Position numbers and translations under genes: made by a program
The notes under the pieces: model-generated
Databases searched by the model: none
The model's input: only the letters and a program-made list of their open reading frames with translations
Told to the model about the DNA's origin: nothing
Source: CALMEC01 sp964393105
Lineage (GTDB): Bacteria > Actinomycetota > Thermoleophilia > Miltoncostaeales > Miltoncostaeaceae
Assembly (NCBI GenBank): GCA_964393105.1
Contig: CAYMSM010000067.1
Span: 1 to 41,651 of the forward strand
Direction: 5' to 3'
DNA length: 41,651 nt
Shown here: positions 7,853 through 15,700 of the stretch, in pieces
Layout of the letters: each line of letters begins with the position of its first letter
Numbering within the stretch: position 1 is the first letter of the stretch

Positions 7853-7918
7853 CTTCACACCGCCTCGTCGCGTCCGGAGTGCCCGTTGGCGGGCAGCACA
7901 CGGCCGGACGCGTGTCAA

Positions 7919-7962
7919 ACGTTATATCCTGTTCACAGGACGTCCAACATCCCATGGTGGAC
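7919..7962. promoter_or_regulatory. Minus-strand promoter candidate and imperfect palindrome between divergent genes
   Basis: On the minus strand TTGGAC (7947-7942) is followed 15 bases later by TATAAC, or 17 bases later by TAACGT, giving a candidate promoter for the Cys/His protein. The sequence between holds a 12-bp palindrome CCTGTGAACAGG, and GTCCAaCAT-ccc-ATGgTGGAC (7942-7962) is a near-perfect inverted repeat. Either could be an operator. Confidence 0.35.
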
Positions 7963-7980
7963 ATCCTCCGCCTCCCCCGG

Positions 7981-8009
7981 TTGCGAGAGGCCGCGCTATT
8001 TCCTAGCAT
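7981..8009 (+). promoter_or_regulatory. Predicted promoter of rplM-rpsI
   Basis: TTGCGA (7981-7986), a 17-base spacer and TAGCAT (8004-8009). Transcription would begin near 8016, about 60 bases before rplM and just ahead of a terminator hairpin. Confidence 0.55.
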
Positions 8010-8024
8010 TCCCCGGCTGTCACG

Positions 8025-8045
8025 CGGCGCAAGGGCGCCGTTTTT
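8025..8045 (+). terminator. Intrinsic terminator in the rplM leader
   Basis: CGGCGC-AAGG-GCGCCG is a perfect 6-bp stem with a tetraloop, followed directly by TTTTT. It lies between the predicted promoter and rplM (start 8079), so it is placed to attenuate the L13-S9 operon rather than to end an upstream gene, since the upstream gene is on the other strand. Confidence 0.7.
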
Positions 8046-8078
8046 CGTTGTTTGGACGATTTTCGCTGAAGGGCACGA

Positions 8079-8525
8079 ATGAGCACACAGAGCGCAAAAG
8101 CAGGAACCGTCGATCGCCGCTGGTGGATCGTCGACGCCGAGGGCCAGAATCTTGGCCGCTTGGCGACGGTCATCGCGGAGACGTTGGCGGGCAAGCGCTC
8201 CCCGTGGTTCACGCGCCACGCCGATACGGGCGATTTCGTGGTCGTCGTCAACGCCGGCAAGGTCACGGTTACGGGCAACAAACTCCAGGAGAAGCGCTAC
8301 TACCGCCACTCCGGCTACCCGGGGGGGCTCAAGTCCCGAACGCTGGCCGAGCAGCTCGACCGGGGCCCCGAAGAGGTGCTGCGCAAGGCGGTGCGTGGGA
8401 TGCTCCCCAAGAACCGCCTGGGACGCCAGCAGCTTCTCAAGCTCAAGATCTACGCTGCCGCAGAGCACCCGCATGCGGCGCAGAAGCCCGAGCCGCTCCG
8501 GCTCACACGAAAGGCAGAGGTATGA
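8079..8525 (+). CDS. rplM: 50S ribosomal protein L13
   Basis: A 148-residue early-assembly protein of the large ribosomal subunit. The core RRWWIVDAEGQNLGRLAT, the KVTVTGNKLQEKRYYRHSGYPGG stretch and VRGMLPKNRLGRQ are the family's most conserved regions. Length is normal. The stop overlaps rpsI as ATGA, the usual L13-S9 pairing. The leader carries its own promoter and a terminator hairpin, which suggests attenuation control. Confidence 0.97.
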   Translation: MSTQSAKAGTVDRRWWIVDAEGQNLGRLATVIAETLAGKRSPWFTRHADTGDFVVVVNAGKVTVTGNKLQEKRYYRHSGYPGGLKSRTLAEQLDRGPEEVLRKAVRGMLPKNRLGRQQLLKLKIYAAAEHPHAAQKPEPLRLTRKAEV

Positions 8526-9028
8526 CGGACGAGACGATCGAGACGCCATCCACCGACATGGAGGCGCCGGCCCAGGAGGAGGCGCCGGTGCCCGAGGTGG
8601 TTGCGGCCCCGGCCGTCGTCGCGGCGCCCAAGCCCGGCGCGGAGCGCCCGCGGGCGACGGGCAAGCGCAAGACCTCGATCGCGCGAGTCATCGTCAACCG
8701 CGGTGGGGACGGGTCGATCACGTGCAACGGCCGCCCAATCGAGGAGTACTTCCCGCGTGCTGCGCTGGTGCGCACCGCTCGCTCGCCCCTGACGATCGCC
8801 GGCCTCGACGGCCAGGTGTCGATCGTGGCGCGACTCAACGGCGGCGGTGTGACCGGTCAGGCAGGCGCCTTGCGTCACGGGATCGCAAAGGCGCTGATCG
8901 AACTCGACGAGAACCTGCGCACACAGCTCAAGCGCGAAGGCATGCTCGCTCGCGACGCGCGCATCAAGGAGCGCAAGAAGGCCGGTCTGCGGGGCGCCCG
9001 CAAGCGTCCGCAGTTCTCCAAGCGCTAG
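8522..9028 (+). CDS. rpsI: 30S ribosomal protein S9
   Basis: A 168-residue small-subunit protein whose C-terminal tail reaches the ribosomal P site; the universal SKR end is present. The S9 core starts near residue 43 (RATGKRKTSIARV) and includes LNGGGVTGQAGALRHGIAKAL. It is preceded by about 40 acidic, Ala/Pro-rich residues (EAPAQEEAPVPEV), a low-complexity extension also common in actinobacterial S9. Start ATG 8522 overlaps rplM by four bases. Confidence 0.97.
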   Translation: MTDETIETPSTDMEAPAQEEAPVPEVVAAPAVVAAPKPGAERPRATGKRKTSIARVIVNRGGDGSITCNGRPIEEYFPRAALVRTARSPLTIAGLDGQVSIVARLNGGGVTGQAGALRHGIAKALIELDENLRTQLKREGMLARDARIKERKKAGLRGARKRPQFSKR

Positions 9029-9034
9029 CAATTC

Positions 9035-10399
9035 GTGGCATCCGGCCGATCGCTCTTCGGCACCGATGGCGTGCGCGGGGTGGCCAACCGTGAACTGACA
9101 CCCGAACTGGCCATGGCGGTCGGGCGGGGCCTCGGTGCACGCCTGAGCCCAGGCGCGCGGGTGCTCGTGGGTCGCGATACGCGGCGCAGCGGGCCGATGC
9201 TCGAGGCGGCGCTCGCGGCCGGGCTCGCCAGCGCGGGTGTGCATGTCGACCTCGGGGGGGTGCTCCCGACGCCCGCCATCGCCGAGCTTGTCGCCCGGGG
9301 TGACTTCGCGGCGGGCGCGGTCATCAGCGCGTCGCACAACCCGTTCCCCGACAACGGAATCAAGCTGTTCGGTCCCGACGGGTTCAAGCTGCCAGACGAC
9401 GAGGAAGGAGCGATCGAGCGGGCCATGGACGCGCCTGGGCTCCGCCCCGAGGCGGAGGGGCTCGGCTCCATCGAGGTGTGGCCCGAGGGGCTCGCCCGGT
9501 ACGTGGAGGCGCTCGTCGAGCGATTCCCGATCGATCTGTCGAGCCTGCGCGTCGTCGTGGATTGTGCCCACGGGGCGACCGTCGTCAGCTCGCCGGAGGT
9601 GCTCCGACGGCTCGGAGCACAGCTCGTCGAGGTCATCGGCGCCGATCCCGACGGAGTCAACATCAACGTGGCGTGCGGGTCGACGCACCTTGACGCCATG
9701 GCCGAGGCGGTGGTGCGCACGGGCGCCGACCTGGGGTTGGCGTTCGACGGCGACGGAGATCGCGTGCTTGCAATCGACCATGCAGGACACCCCGTGGACG
9801 GTGACCAGATCCTGGCGATCCTCGCGGTGCGCTTGCGCGACCGGGGCGAGCTGGATGGCGGCGCGGTCGTGACGACCACCATGACGAACCTCGGGTTTCG
9901 CACCGCGATGCGCGCCAACGACATCGAGGTAAGGTGGACCGATGTGGGTGACCGCTACGTGTTGCAGGAGATGCGCGCAGGCGGGTTCGTCATCGGAGGC
10001 GAGCAGAGCGGGCACTTGATCAACCTGCGCTCGGGGCCGACCGGTGACGGGCTGGCAGCGGGATTACAGCTCCTTCACGCCATGGTCGAGTCCGGGCGTC
10101 CGCTCGCCGATCTCGCATCGATCGTGCAGCGGATGCCGCAGAGGCTCGTCAGCTTCCCGGTTACAGACAAGGACGGCCTTGCTGATGCGGCGGACGTGTG
10201 GGCGGTGGTCGCAGACTGCGAACGTGAGCTCGGCGATGAGGGGCGCGTGGTCCTTCGAGCCTCGGGCACCGAGAACCTGATCCGTGTCATGGTCGAGGCT
10301 TCGACCGACGACGCGTGCGAGCGATGGTGCGCTACGATCGCCGAAATCGCGCGGCGTGCCCTCGGGGGGATGTCCGCCGGGAGCGGCGAAACAGGTTGA
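9035..10399 (+). CDS. glmM: Phosphoglucosamine mutase
   Basis: A 454-residue alpha-D-phosphohexomutase that converts glucosamine-6-phosphate to glucosamine-1-phosphate for UDP-GlcNAc. The phospho-serine is Ser100 in SASHNP. The metal loop is DGDGDR (238-243), the sugar-binding loop is GEQSGH, and RASGTENLIRVMVEA near the end binds phosphate. GTG 9035 follows rpsI by six bases. Together with glmS just downstream it covers two steps of amino-sugar synthesis. Confidence 0.96.
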   Translation: MASGRSLFGTDGVRGVANRELTPELAMAVGRGLGARLSPGARVLVGRDTRRSGPMLEAALAAGLASAGVHVDLGGVLPTPAIAELVARGDFAAGAVISASHNPFPDNGIKLFGPDGFKLPDDEEGAIERAMDAPGLRPEAEGLGSIEVWPEGLARYVEALVERFPIDLSSLRVVVDCAHGATVVSSPEVLRRLGAQLVEVIGADPDGVNINVACGSTHLDAMAEAVVRTGADLGLAFDGDGDRVLAIDHAGHPVDGDQILAILAVRLRDRGELDGGAVVTTTMTNLGFRTAMRANDIEVRWTDVGDRYVLQEMRAGGFVIGGEQSGHLINLRSGPTGDGLAAGLQLLHAMVESGRPLADLASIVQRMPQRLVSFPVTDKDGLADAADVWAVVADCERELGDEGRVVLRASGTENLIRVMVEASTDDACERWCATIAEIARRALGGMSAGSGETG

Positions 10400-10454
10400 C
10401 CTGGCGGCCGGTTGCGCTGAAGGACACTAGGTTCACCTTCAAGGAGTAGCGCGT

Positions 10455-12293
10455 ATGTGCGGCATCATCGGTTACGTCGGGTCCCGCGCCTGCAAAGACC
10501 TGATTCTCGACGGTTTGGAGCGGTTGGAGTATCGGGGATATGACTCGGCGGGTTTCGCGCTGCTCGAGCGTCAGGGCCAGGAGTTTGCGCAGGTCCACGC
10601 GGTGGGCAACCTCGCGAAGCTGCGCGCGGCCGCGGGTGAGAATCACTCGACCGCCACGACCGGGCTGGGGCACACTCGTTGGGCCACGCATGGCAGGGTC
10701 ACCGAGGCGAACGCGCACCCCCACTGCGACCAGTCCGGCAAGGTCGCGGTCGTCATGAACGGGATCATCGAGAACTACGTCGATCTTCGTTCCGACCTCG
10801 CCGGCAAGGGCGTCGCGTTTACGAGCGAGACCGACACCGAGGTGATTCCGCACCTGCTCGCCAAGGCATACCGCGGTGACATCGCCCAGGCCGTGCGCGA
10901 CATCCTTCCGCGGCTCGAGGGCCACTACGCGTTCGTCGCGATGCACGCGGACGAGCCCGGGCGGCTGGTCGGCGCGCGTAAGGAATGCCCGCTGGTGGTC
11001 GGCGTCGGAGACGGCGAGCGGTTCTTCGCGTCTGCGATCCCCGCGTTCCTGCGCGAGACGAAGGACATCCAGATCATCGAGTCCGGCGAGGTCGTCGTGC
11101 TCGAGGCGAATTCGACGACGGTCTGGAACGGGCAATCGGCGCCGATCGTCCGCGAGGTCACCCGGGTCGAGATGGACGAGGACGCGGCCGAGAAGGGCGG
11201 CCACGAGACGTTCATGCTCAAGGAGATCCACGACCAGCCTGACGCCCTGTGGGACACGCTCGGTGATCGTCTGAACGCCGACGGTAGCGTCGACCTGCTC
11301 GAGCTCAACCTCGACGACGCCGAGCTCGCGAGGGTGGAGCGCATCCATATCGTCGCGTGCGGCACGTCATACCACGCAGGTCTCGTCGGCCGGTACCTGA
11401 TCGAGGACTGGGCGCGCGTCCCGGTGCACATCGAGGTCGCAAGCGAGTACCGCTACCGCACGTGTCTCGCCGGGCCTGGCGACATGGTGATCGGCGTCAC
11501 CCAGAGCGGTGAGAGCGCCGACACGCTGGCGGCGATGCGGGTCGCGCGCGAGCGCGGGGCCCATGTCGTGGCGCTGACCAACATCATGGGCTCGCAGGCC
11601 ACGCGCGACTCTGATGGCGTCATCTTCACCCGCGCGGGTCTCGAGATCAGCGTCGCCGCGACGAAGACCCACACCGCGCAGATCATGGCGCTCGCACTGC
11701 TCGCGTTGAAGCTCGGTCGCCTGAAATGGGCGCTCACATCAGCCGGCGCGCTCGACATCGCAGACGAGATGCGCCGCCTGCCCGAGACCGTCAAGGGGTA
11801 TCTCGATTCGGCGGCGCCCGCCCAGGTCTCCGAGGTCGCCGGGCGCTACTTCCAGAACCCGTTCTTCCTGTACCTCGGCCGGCACGTGGGCGTGCCGGTC
11901 TGCTTTGAGGGGGCACTGAAGCTCAAGGAGATCAGCTACATCCCGACCGAGGCGTATCCGGCGGGCGAGATGAAGCACGGTCCCATCGCGCTCTTGGACG
12001 AGGGCTCTCCCGTGGTGGTCGTCGCGACCGACGGGCATGTGTTCGACAAGGTCGTCTCGAACATCCAGGAGGTCAAGGCGCGTGGTGCGAGGGTCATCGC
12101 GGTCGCCACCGAGGGCAACCGGCTGATCGGCGAGCACGTGGACGACGTCCTGTGGGTTCCCAAGACCCCACCGCTCCTGACGCCGATCACCGCGAACATC
12201 CCCCTCCAGCTCTTCGCCTACGCCGTCGCCCGCGCCAAGGGCTACAACATCGACCAACCACGCAATCTGGCGAAGACCGTCACCGTCGAGTAA
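10455..12293 (+). CDS. glmS: Glutamine-fructose-6-phosphate aminotransferase (isomerising)
   Basis: A 612-residue enzyme making glucosamine-6-phosphate from fructose-6-phosphate and glutamine. The N-terminal class II amidotransferase domain begins MCGIIGYVGS with Cys2 as nucleophile after Met removal, followed by LEYRGYDSAG and HTRWATHG. Two SIS sugar-isomerase domains follow (CGTSYHAG; TQSGESADT; EGALKLKEISYIPTEAY), ending in QPRNLAKTVTVE. AAGGAG (10440-10445) gives a clear ribosome-binding site. No glmS ribozyme-like leader fits in the 55-base gap upstream. Confidence 0.97.
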   Translation: MCGIIGYVGSRACKDLILDGLERLEYRGYDSAGFALLERQGQEFAQVHAVGNLAKLRAAAGENHSTATTGLGHTRWATHGRVTEANAHPHCDQSGKVAVVMNGIIENYVDLRSDLAGKGVAFTSETDTEVIPHLLAKAYRGDIAQAVRDILPRLEGHYAFVAMHADEPGRLVGARKECPLVVGVGDGERFFASAIPAFLRETKDIQIIESGEVVVLEANSTTVWNGQSAPIVREVTRVEMDEDAAEKGGHETFMLKEIHDQPDALWDTLGDRLNADGSVDLLELNLDDAELARVERIHIVACGTSYHAGLVGRYLIEDWARVPVHIEVASEYRYRTCLAGPGDMVIGVTQSGESADTLAAMRVARERGAHVVALTNIMGSQATRDSDGVIFTRAGLEISVAATKTHTAQIMALALLALKLGRLKWALTSAGALDIADEMRRLPETVKGYLDSAAPAQVSEVAGRYFQNPFFLYLGRHVGVPVCFEGALKLKEISYIPTEAYPAGEMKHGPIALLDEGSPVVVVATDGHVFDKVVSNIQEVKARGARVIAVATEGNRLIGEHVDDVLWVPKTPPLLTPITANIPLQLFAYAVARAKGYNIDQPRNLAKTVTVE

Positions 12294-12309
12294 CCGGTTT
12301 CGCATCGAC

Positions 12310-12315
12310 TACAGT
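12310..12315 (+). promoter_or_regulatory. Leaderless-type -10 before the ArsC selenoprotein gene
   Basis: TACAGT ends 6 bases before ATG 12322. No ribosome-binding site lies between glmS and this ATG, so leaderless initiation fits and supports the start needed for the Sec reading. Confidence 0.5.
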
Positions 12316-12321
12316 TGCGAC

Positions 12322-12678
12322 ATGGAGCCCGTCAGGATCTACCACTATCCCAACTGAGGGTCGTCGAGCAATGCCGTGCGCATTGCAGGCGAGCTCGGCG
12401 TCGACGCCGATGTCATCCTGTACCAGAAGACCCCGCCGGATCGAGATGAGCTGGCGTGGCTCGTGGCGCACCTCGAGGACCCGCCCGCCGACCTGGTGCG
12501 CAAGGACAGCCTCTTCAAGAAGCTGGGGCTCGACGAGGCGGACTTCCAAGCTGCTGACGCCGTCGTCGACATCATCGCCACACACAAGATGCTGATGCAA
12601 CGGCCCGTGGTCGTGAGGGGTGATCGGGTGATCATCGGCAGACCCAAGGAGCGGGTCCGGGAGCTGCTTACGGGGTGA
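12322..12678 (+). CDS. arsC: ArsC family arsenate reductase with predicted selenocysteine at the catalytic position
   Basis: From ATG 12322 the frame is open to TGA 12676-12678 except for one TGA at codon 12 (12355-12357). Read as selenocysteine it gives an ordinary 118-residue ArsC: IYHYPNUGSSSN matches IYHNPACGTSRN of E. coli ArsC. His8, position 12, Arg60, Arg94 and Arg107 fall at the same numbers as the E. coli residues that bind and reduce arsenate. LYQKTPPDRDEL, QRPVVV and GRPKE are family motifs. A hairpin at 12368-12386 has bacterial SECIS geometry. The reaction would be arsenate to arsenite using a thiol donor. The gene follows glmS by 28 bases; no other ars or sel genes are in the window. 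The alternative is a nonsense mutation of a Cys codon, but the downstream 106 codons show no decay. A conventional caller would start at GTG 12376 and lose the active site. Confidence 0.82.
12368..12386 (+). promoter_or_regulatory. Candidate bacterial SECIS hairpin
   Basis: GCAATGC (12368-12374), loop CGTGC (12375-12379), GCATTGC (12380-12386): a perfect 7-bp stem starting 10 bases after the TGA. The apical loop opens 17 bases after it and has G at its second position. Known bacterial SECIS elements have a small apical loop with a G in the first two positions, about 16-37 bases from the UGA. It would recruit SelB to the ribosome. Confidence 0.7.
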
Positions 12679-12714
12679 TCGGGTCGCCGTAGCGTTGCAG
12701 ACCGTTACGGTTCT

Positions 12715-12720
12715 TACAGT
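12715..12720 (+). promoter_or_regulatory. Candidate -10 upstream of the large secreted protein
   Basis: TACAGT lies 6 bases before ATG 12727, which opens only a three-codon ORF (Met-Glu-Glu-stop). Transcripts starting here would give a leader of about 67 bases before GTG 12794. TTGCAG at 12695-12700 is a possible but too-close -35 (14-base spacer). Confidence 0.35.
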
Positions 12721-12734
12721 TTGAACATGGAGGA

Positions 12735-12797
12735 ATGACGGATCCCAGCCGATGGTCTTTGCAGATACGTCTGCGCCCATGGAGGGCCGTCCCGTGA
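12735..12797 (+). CDS. Possible 20-codon leader ORF
   Basis: ATG 12735 opens MTDPSRWSLQIRLRPWRAVP and stops at TGA 12795-12797, overlapping GTG 12794 of the secreted protein as GTGA. The GGAGG just before it (12729-12733) is too close for good initiation. A coupled leader peptide is possible; chance is also possible. Confidence 0.2.
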   Translation: MTDPSRWSLQIRLRPWRAVP

Positions 12798-15700
12798 ATT
12801 CCGCTTCCGTTCGCCGCACCGCGAACGTCACCAATCTTCGCCGCACGGCCCTCGGCCTGGCTGCCGCGACCGCCGTCCTGTCGGGCCCGTCGCTCGCAGC
12901 GGCCTGCTCGCAGGACAACGCCACGTACTTCGAGAGCTTCCTGGACACGACGTGCCTTCAGGTGCCGCTCACCCAGACGACGCTCGACGCACTCGGTGGT
13001 CTGCGGCTCGAGACCAACGGCCCGGCGACCCTGAAGACGTGGGACACAGACGGCGATTTCGCCGGCGTCGTGGGTCCCCCGGCGTTCCCGCGCGTCGGGG
13101 TCAGCACGCTCGTCACGACCGGCACCGGCACTGGCGCGACGCTCAACCTTCCGACGACCGGCCTGCCGGTCACCGCCGATCCGGCCAACCCGGTGCTCGG
13201 TCCGGCAACGAGCGTGGTGCGCGACGGCGACAACGTCGGCGGGCCCAGCGTCGTCAAGGTCGCGAACACGTACGTCATGTACTACACCGGTAGTGCCGAA
13301 CAGGGTGGCCCGACGGTCATCCTTCGCGCCACGTCGAGCAACGGCAAGACCTGGACGCGCGCGGCGCTCCCGAACACCGCGGTCCTCGCCCCGACGGTCG
13401 GTTCGTTCGACGAGGAGGGCGTCGGAGCACCGCAGGTGCACTACGACCCCGCCGACGCCACCGCCCCGTACCGCATGTGGTACTCCGGGCGGGGCAGGGT
13501 CTTCGGCGCGATCGGCTATGCGACCTCGCTCGACGGCATCGCGTGGACCAAGTTCACCGGCACCGGCACCCCCTCCGATCCGCCGGTCGCGGTCCTCGAC
13601 CACGGCCTCGGCGGCTCGGGCGACAGCTTCAGTGCAGCGGACCCGTCGGTCATCAAGGACGGGCCGGTCTGGAAGATGTGGTACACAGGTGACGACTCCA
13701 ACCGCAAGCGCGTCAACTACGCGACGTCGGTCGACGGCATCGTCTGGCAGAAGGGCGGAACCGTCCTGGGGCCCGAGAGCCCGAACGTGACGGCGAACTA
13801 CAGCGAGGGCGCCTACGCGCCGGTGGTGTACAAGGTCGGAGCGACCTACAACATGATCTTCAGCGGCCGCAAGTTCGTCGGCGGCGGTGTGTACCAAACC
13901 AAGCTGCTGTCATCGAGCTCCTCGGACGGCATCACCTGGAGCGGTGGCAGCCCCGCGGTCAACCCGTCCGGAGCCAACTCCAACTTCGATTACTCGAACC
14001 TCGAGGCGCCGACGATCCTGGACGAGGGGGTCGCCGGGACCGAGCGGTACAAGCTCTACTACGTCGGTAACACGCTGGACGCGAACGGCAACGGCCACGA
14101 CCGCGTCGGCCTCGCGACCTCCGGCAACGGCGGGAGCTTCAACAAGTTCTCCGGTGGGCAGGCCCTTAACTCGGTCCTCGACATCGGCCTGCTCGGCACG
14201 CCGTTCGACGCCCGCGGCGCGTCGGGGATCGCGGCGACGGCGACGACCGGGACCGGCGCCGACAGCTACGTCGGCTTCTCCTCCGGTACCCGCGGCACCG
14301 ACTTCCTCCCGCGGATTGGGGAGGCCACGTCGGCTGACGCGGCCGCCTGGACCAAGGTCCCCGGGGCCGCTATCGGCGGCGCGATGTTCAACCTCGGCCC
14401 CGCCGCGCCCGCGGCCTCCGCCAAGGACAACCAGGGTGCCCTGGAGCCGTCGATACTGCTCGACGGGTCGACGTACGACCTCTACTACACCGGCATCGAC
14501 CCGGGCGGCGTGCTCTCCGCCGTCCTTCGAACGAGCCTGCAGGACGGGACCACCAAGCAGCCCACCAACGCGTGGTCGGCCACTGGTACCCAGGTCGTCG
14601 CCGGTGACGGCAGCGGATTCGACGCGTCTGGCGTCAGCCACCCCTCGGTCATCAAGGACGGTGCCACGTATGTCATGCACTACACGGGTCGCTCCACCGG
14701 GGTGCCCGAGATCGGCCGGATCACGTCGGCCGCCGCGACGTTCGCGGCGCCGTCGCGCTCCGCGGCAGCGGTCGTCGCCAAGGGCGCCGTCGGGGATTTC
14801 GACGAGCAGGGCGCCAAGGACCCGGCCGTCGTCAAGCTCGCCGCGAGCGACTATCGGATGATCTACACCGGGATCGACGCCGACGGCATCGAGCGGCTCG
14901 GGTACGCCACCTCTCTGGACGGGGCCGCCTGGACGAAACAGGGCGTCATCCTCAACCCCAGCCGCCTCGGCTACGCGTACGACGAGGTGGGCGTGCGTCC
15001 CAGTGGCATCATGCTCGACAACGCCGGGACAGCGCTTCACGTCTACACGAGCGGTATGGACCGCACCGCACGCCAGCGCGCCGGGCACGCCACGACGGCG
15101 TTGCCAAGCGTGACGGGCGGCATCCCGATGGGTTGGGCGACCTACCAGCTGGGTGACTCCGCCTCGGTGTCGAGTGACTTCAAGACAATCACACGGACAT
15201 CGTCGGGCACCGGGACGGATCTGTGGCTGTCCTTCCTGCAGCCATACAGCGGCGGCACCCAGTTCTGGTCGGATTACTTCCCGGTCACCCGGCTCTCGGC
15301 CACCGAACAGCTCAACCTGCTGCTCACGGTAAAGGCCATCCGCTGGCAGGCACGCCTGTCCGGCCCGGGCGGGACACCGTCGCTCGCCAAGGTCGAGGTC
15401 GACCATCCGCCGGTGCAGTTCTTCACCACTGGGTCCGCGACGACGCTGAACGTCGAGCCGGCGGTCACCCTTAACCTCTCCGGCTGGGGCAATCTGGCGG
15501 TCACGACCTCAGCGCTTTCTCCGAACGGCGGCGGTACCGTGGGCGGGACCGTCTCGGTGCTCAATGCCGACACCAACGGGGTGCTCGTCGCGCCTGTCAC
15601 GCTCACCACGAACGGCACGACGACCCAGTCGCTCACCGTGATCAACGCGGCTCAGAACCGGCGCCTGAAGCTGGTGTTCAACCTCACGTCCGACGGGACG

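Noticed and set aside
7931..7940. CCTGTTCACAGG-type palindrome as a LexA/SOS box
   Set aside because: The half-sites resemble CTGT/ACAG but the spacing is 2 rather than 8 bases, and neither neighbour is an SOS gene.
10400..10454. glmS ribozyme or other riboswitch before glmS
   Set aside because: The gap is only 55 bases, too short for a glmS ribozyme, and shows just a ribosome-binding site.
12355..12357. TGA in arsC as a simple nonsense mutation (pseudogene)
   Set aside because: Not fully excluded, but the single stop sits exactly on the catalytic Cys column, the downstream 106 codons keep every functional Arg, and a SECIS-like hairpin follows.
12668..15406. Two long minus-strand frames opposite the large secreted protein
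   Set aside because: The plus-strand protein has a signal peptide, repeats and a PKD domain. The antisense products are Arg/Val/Asp-rich shadows.
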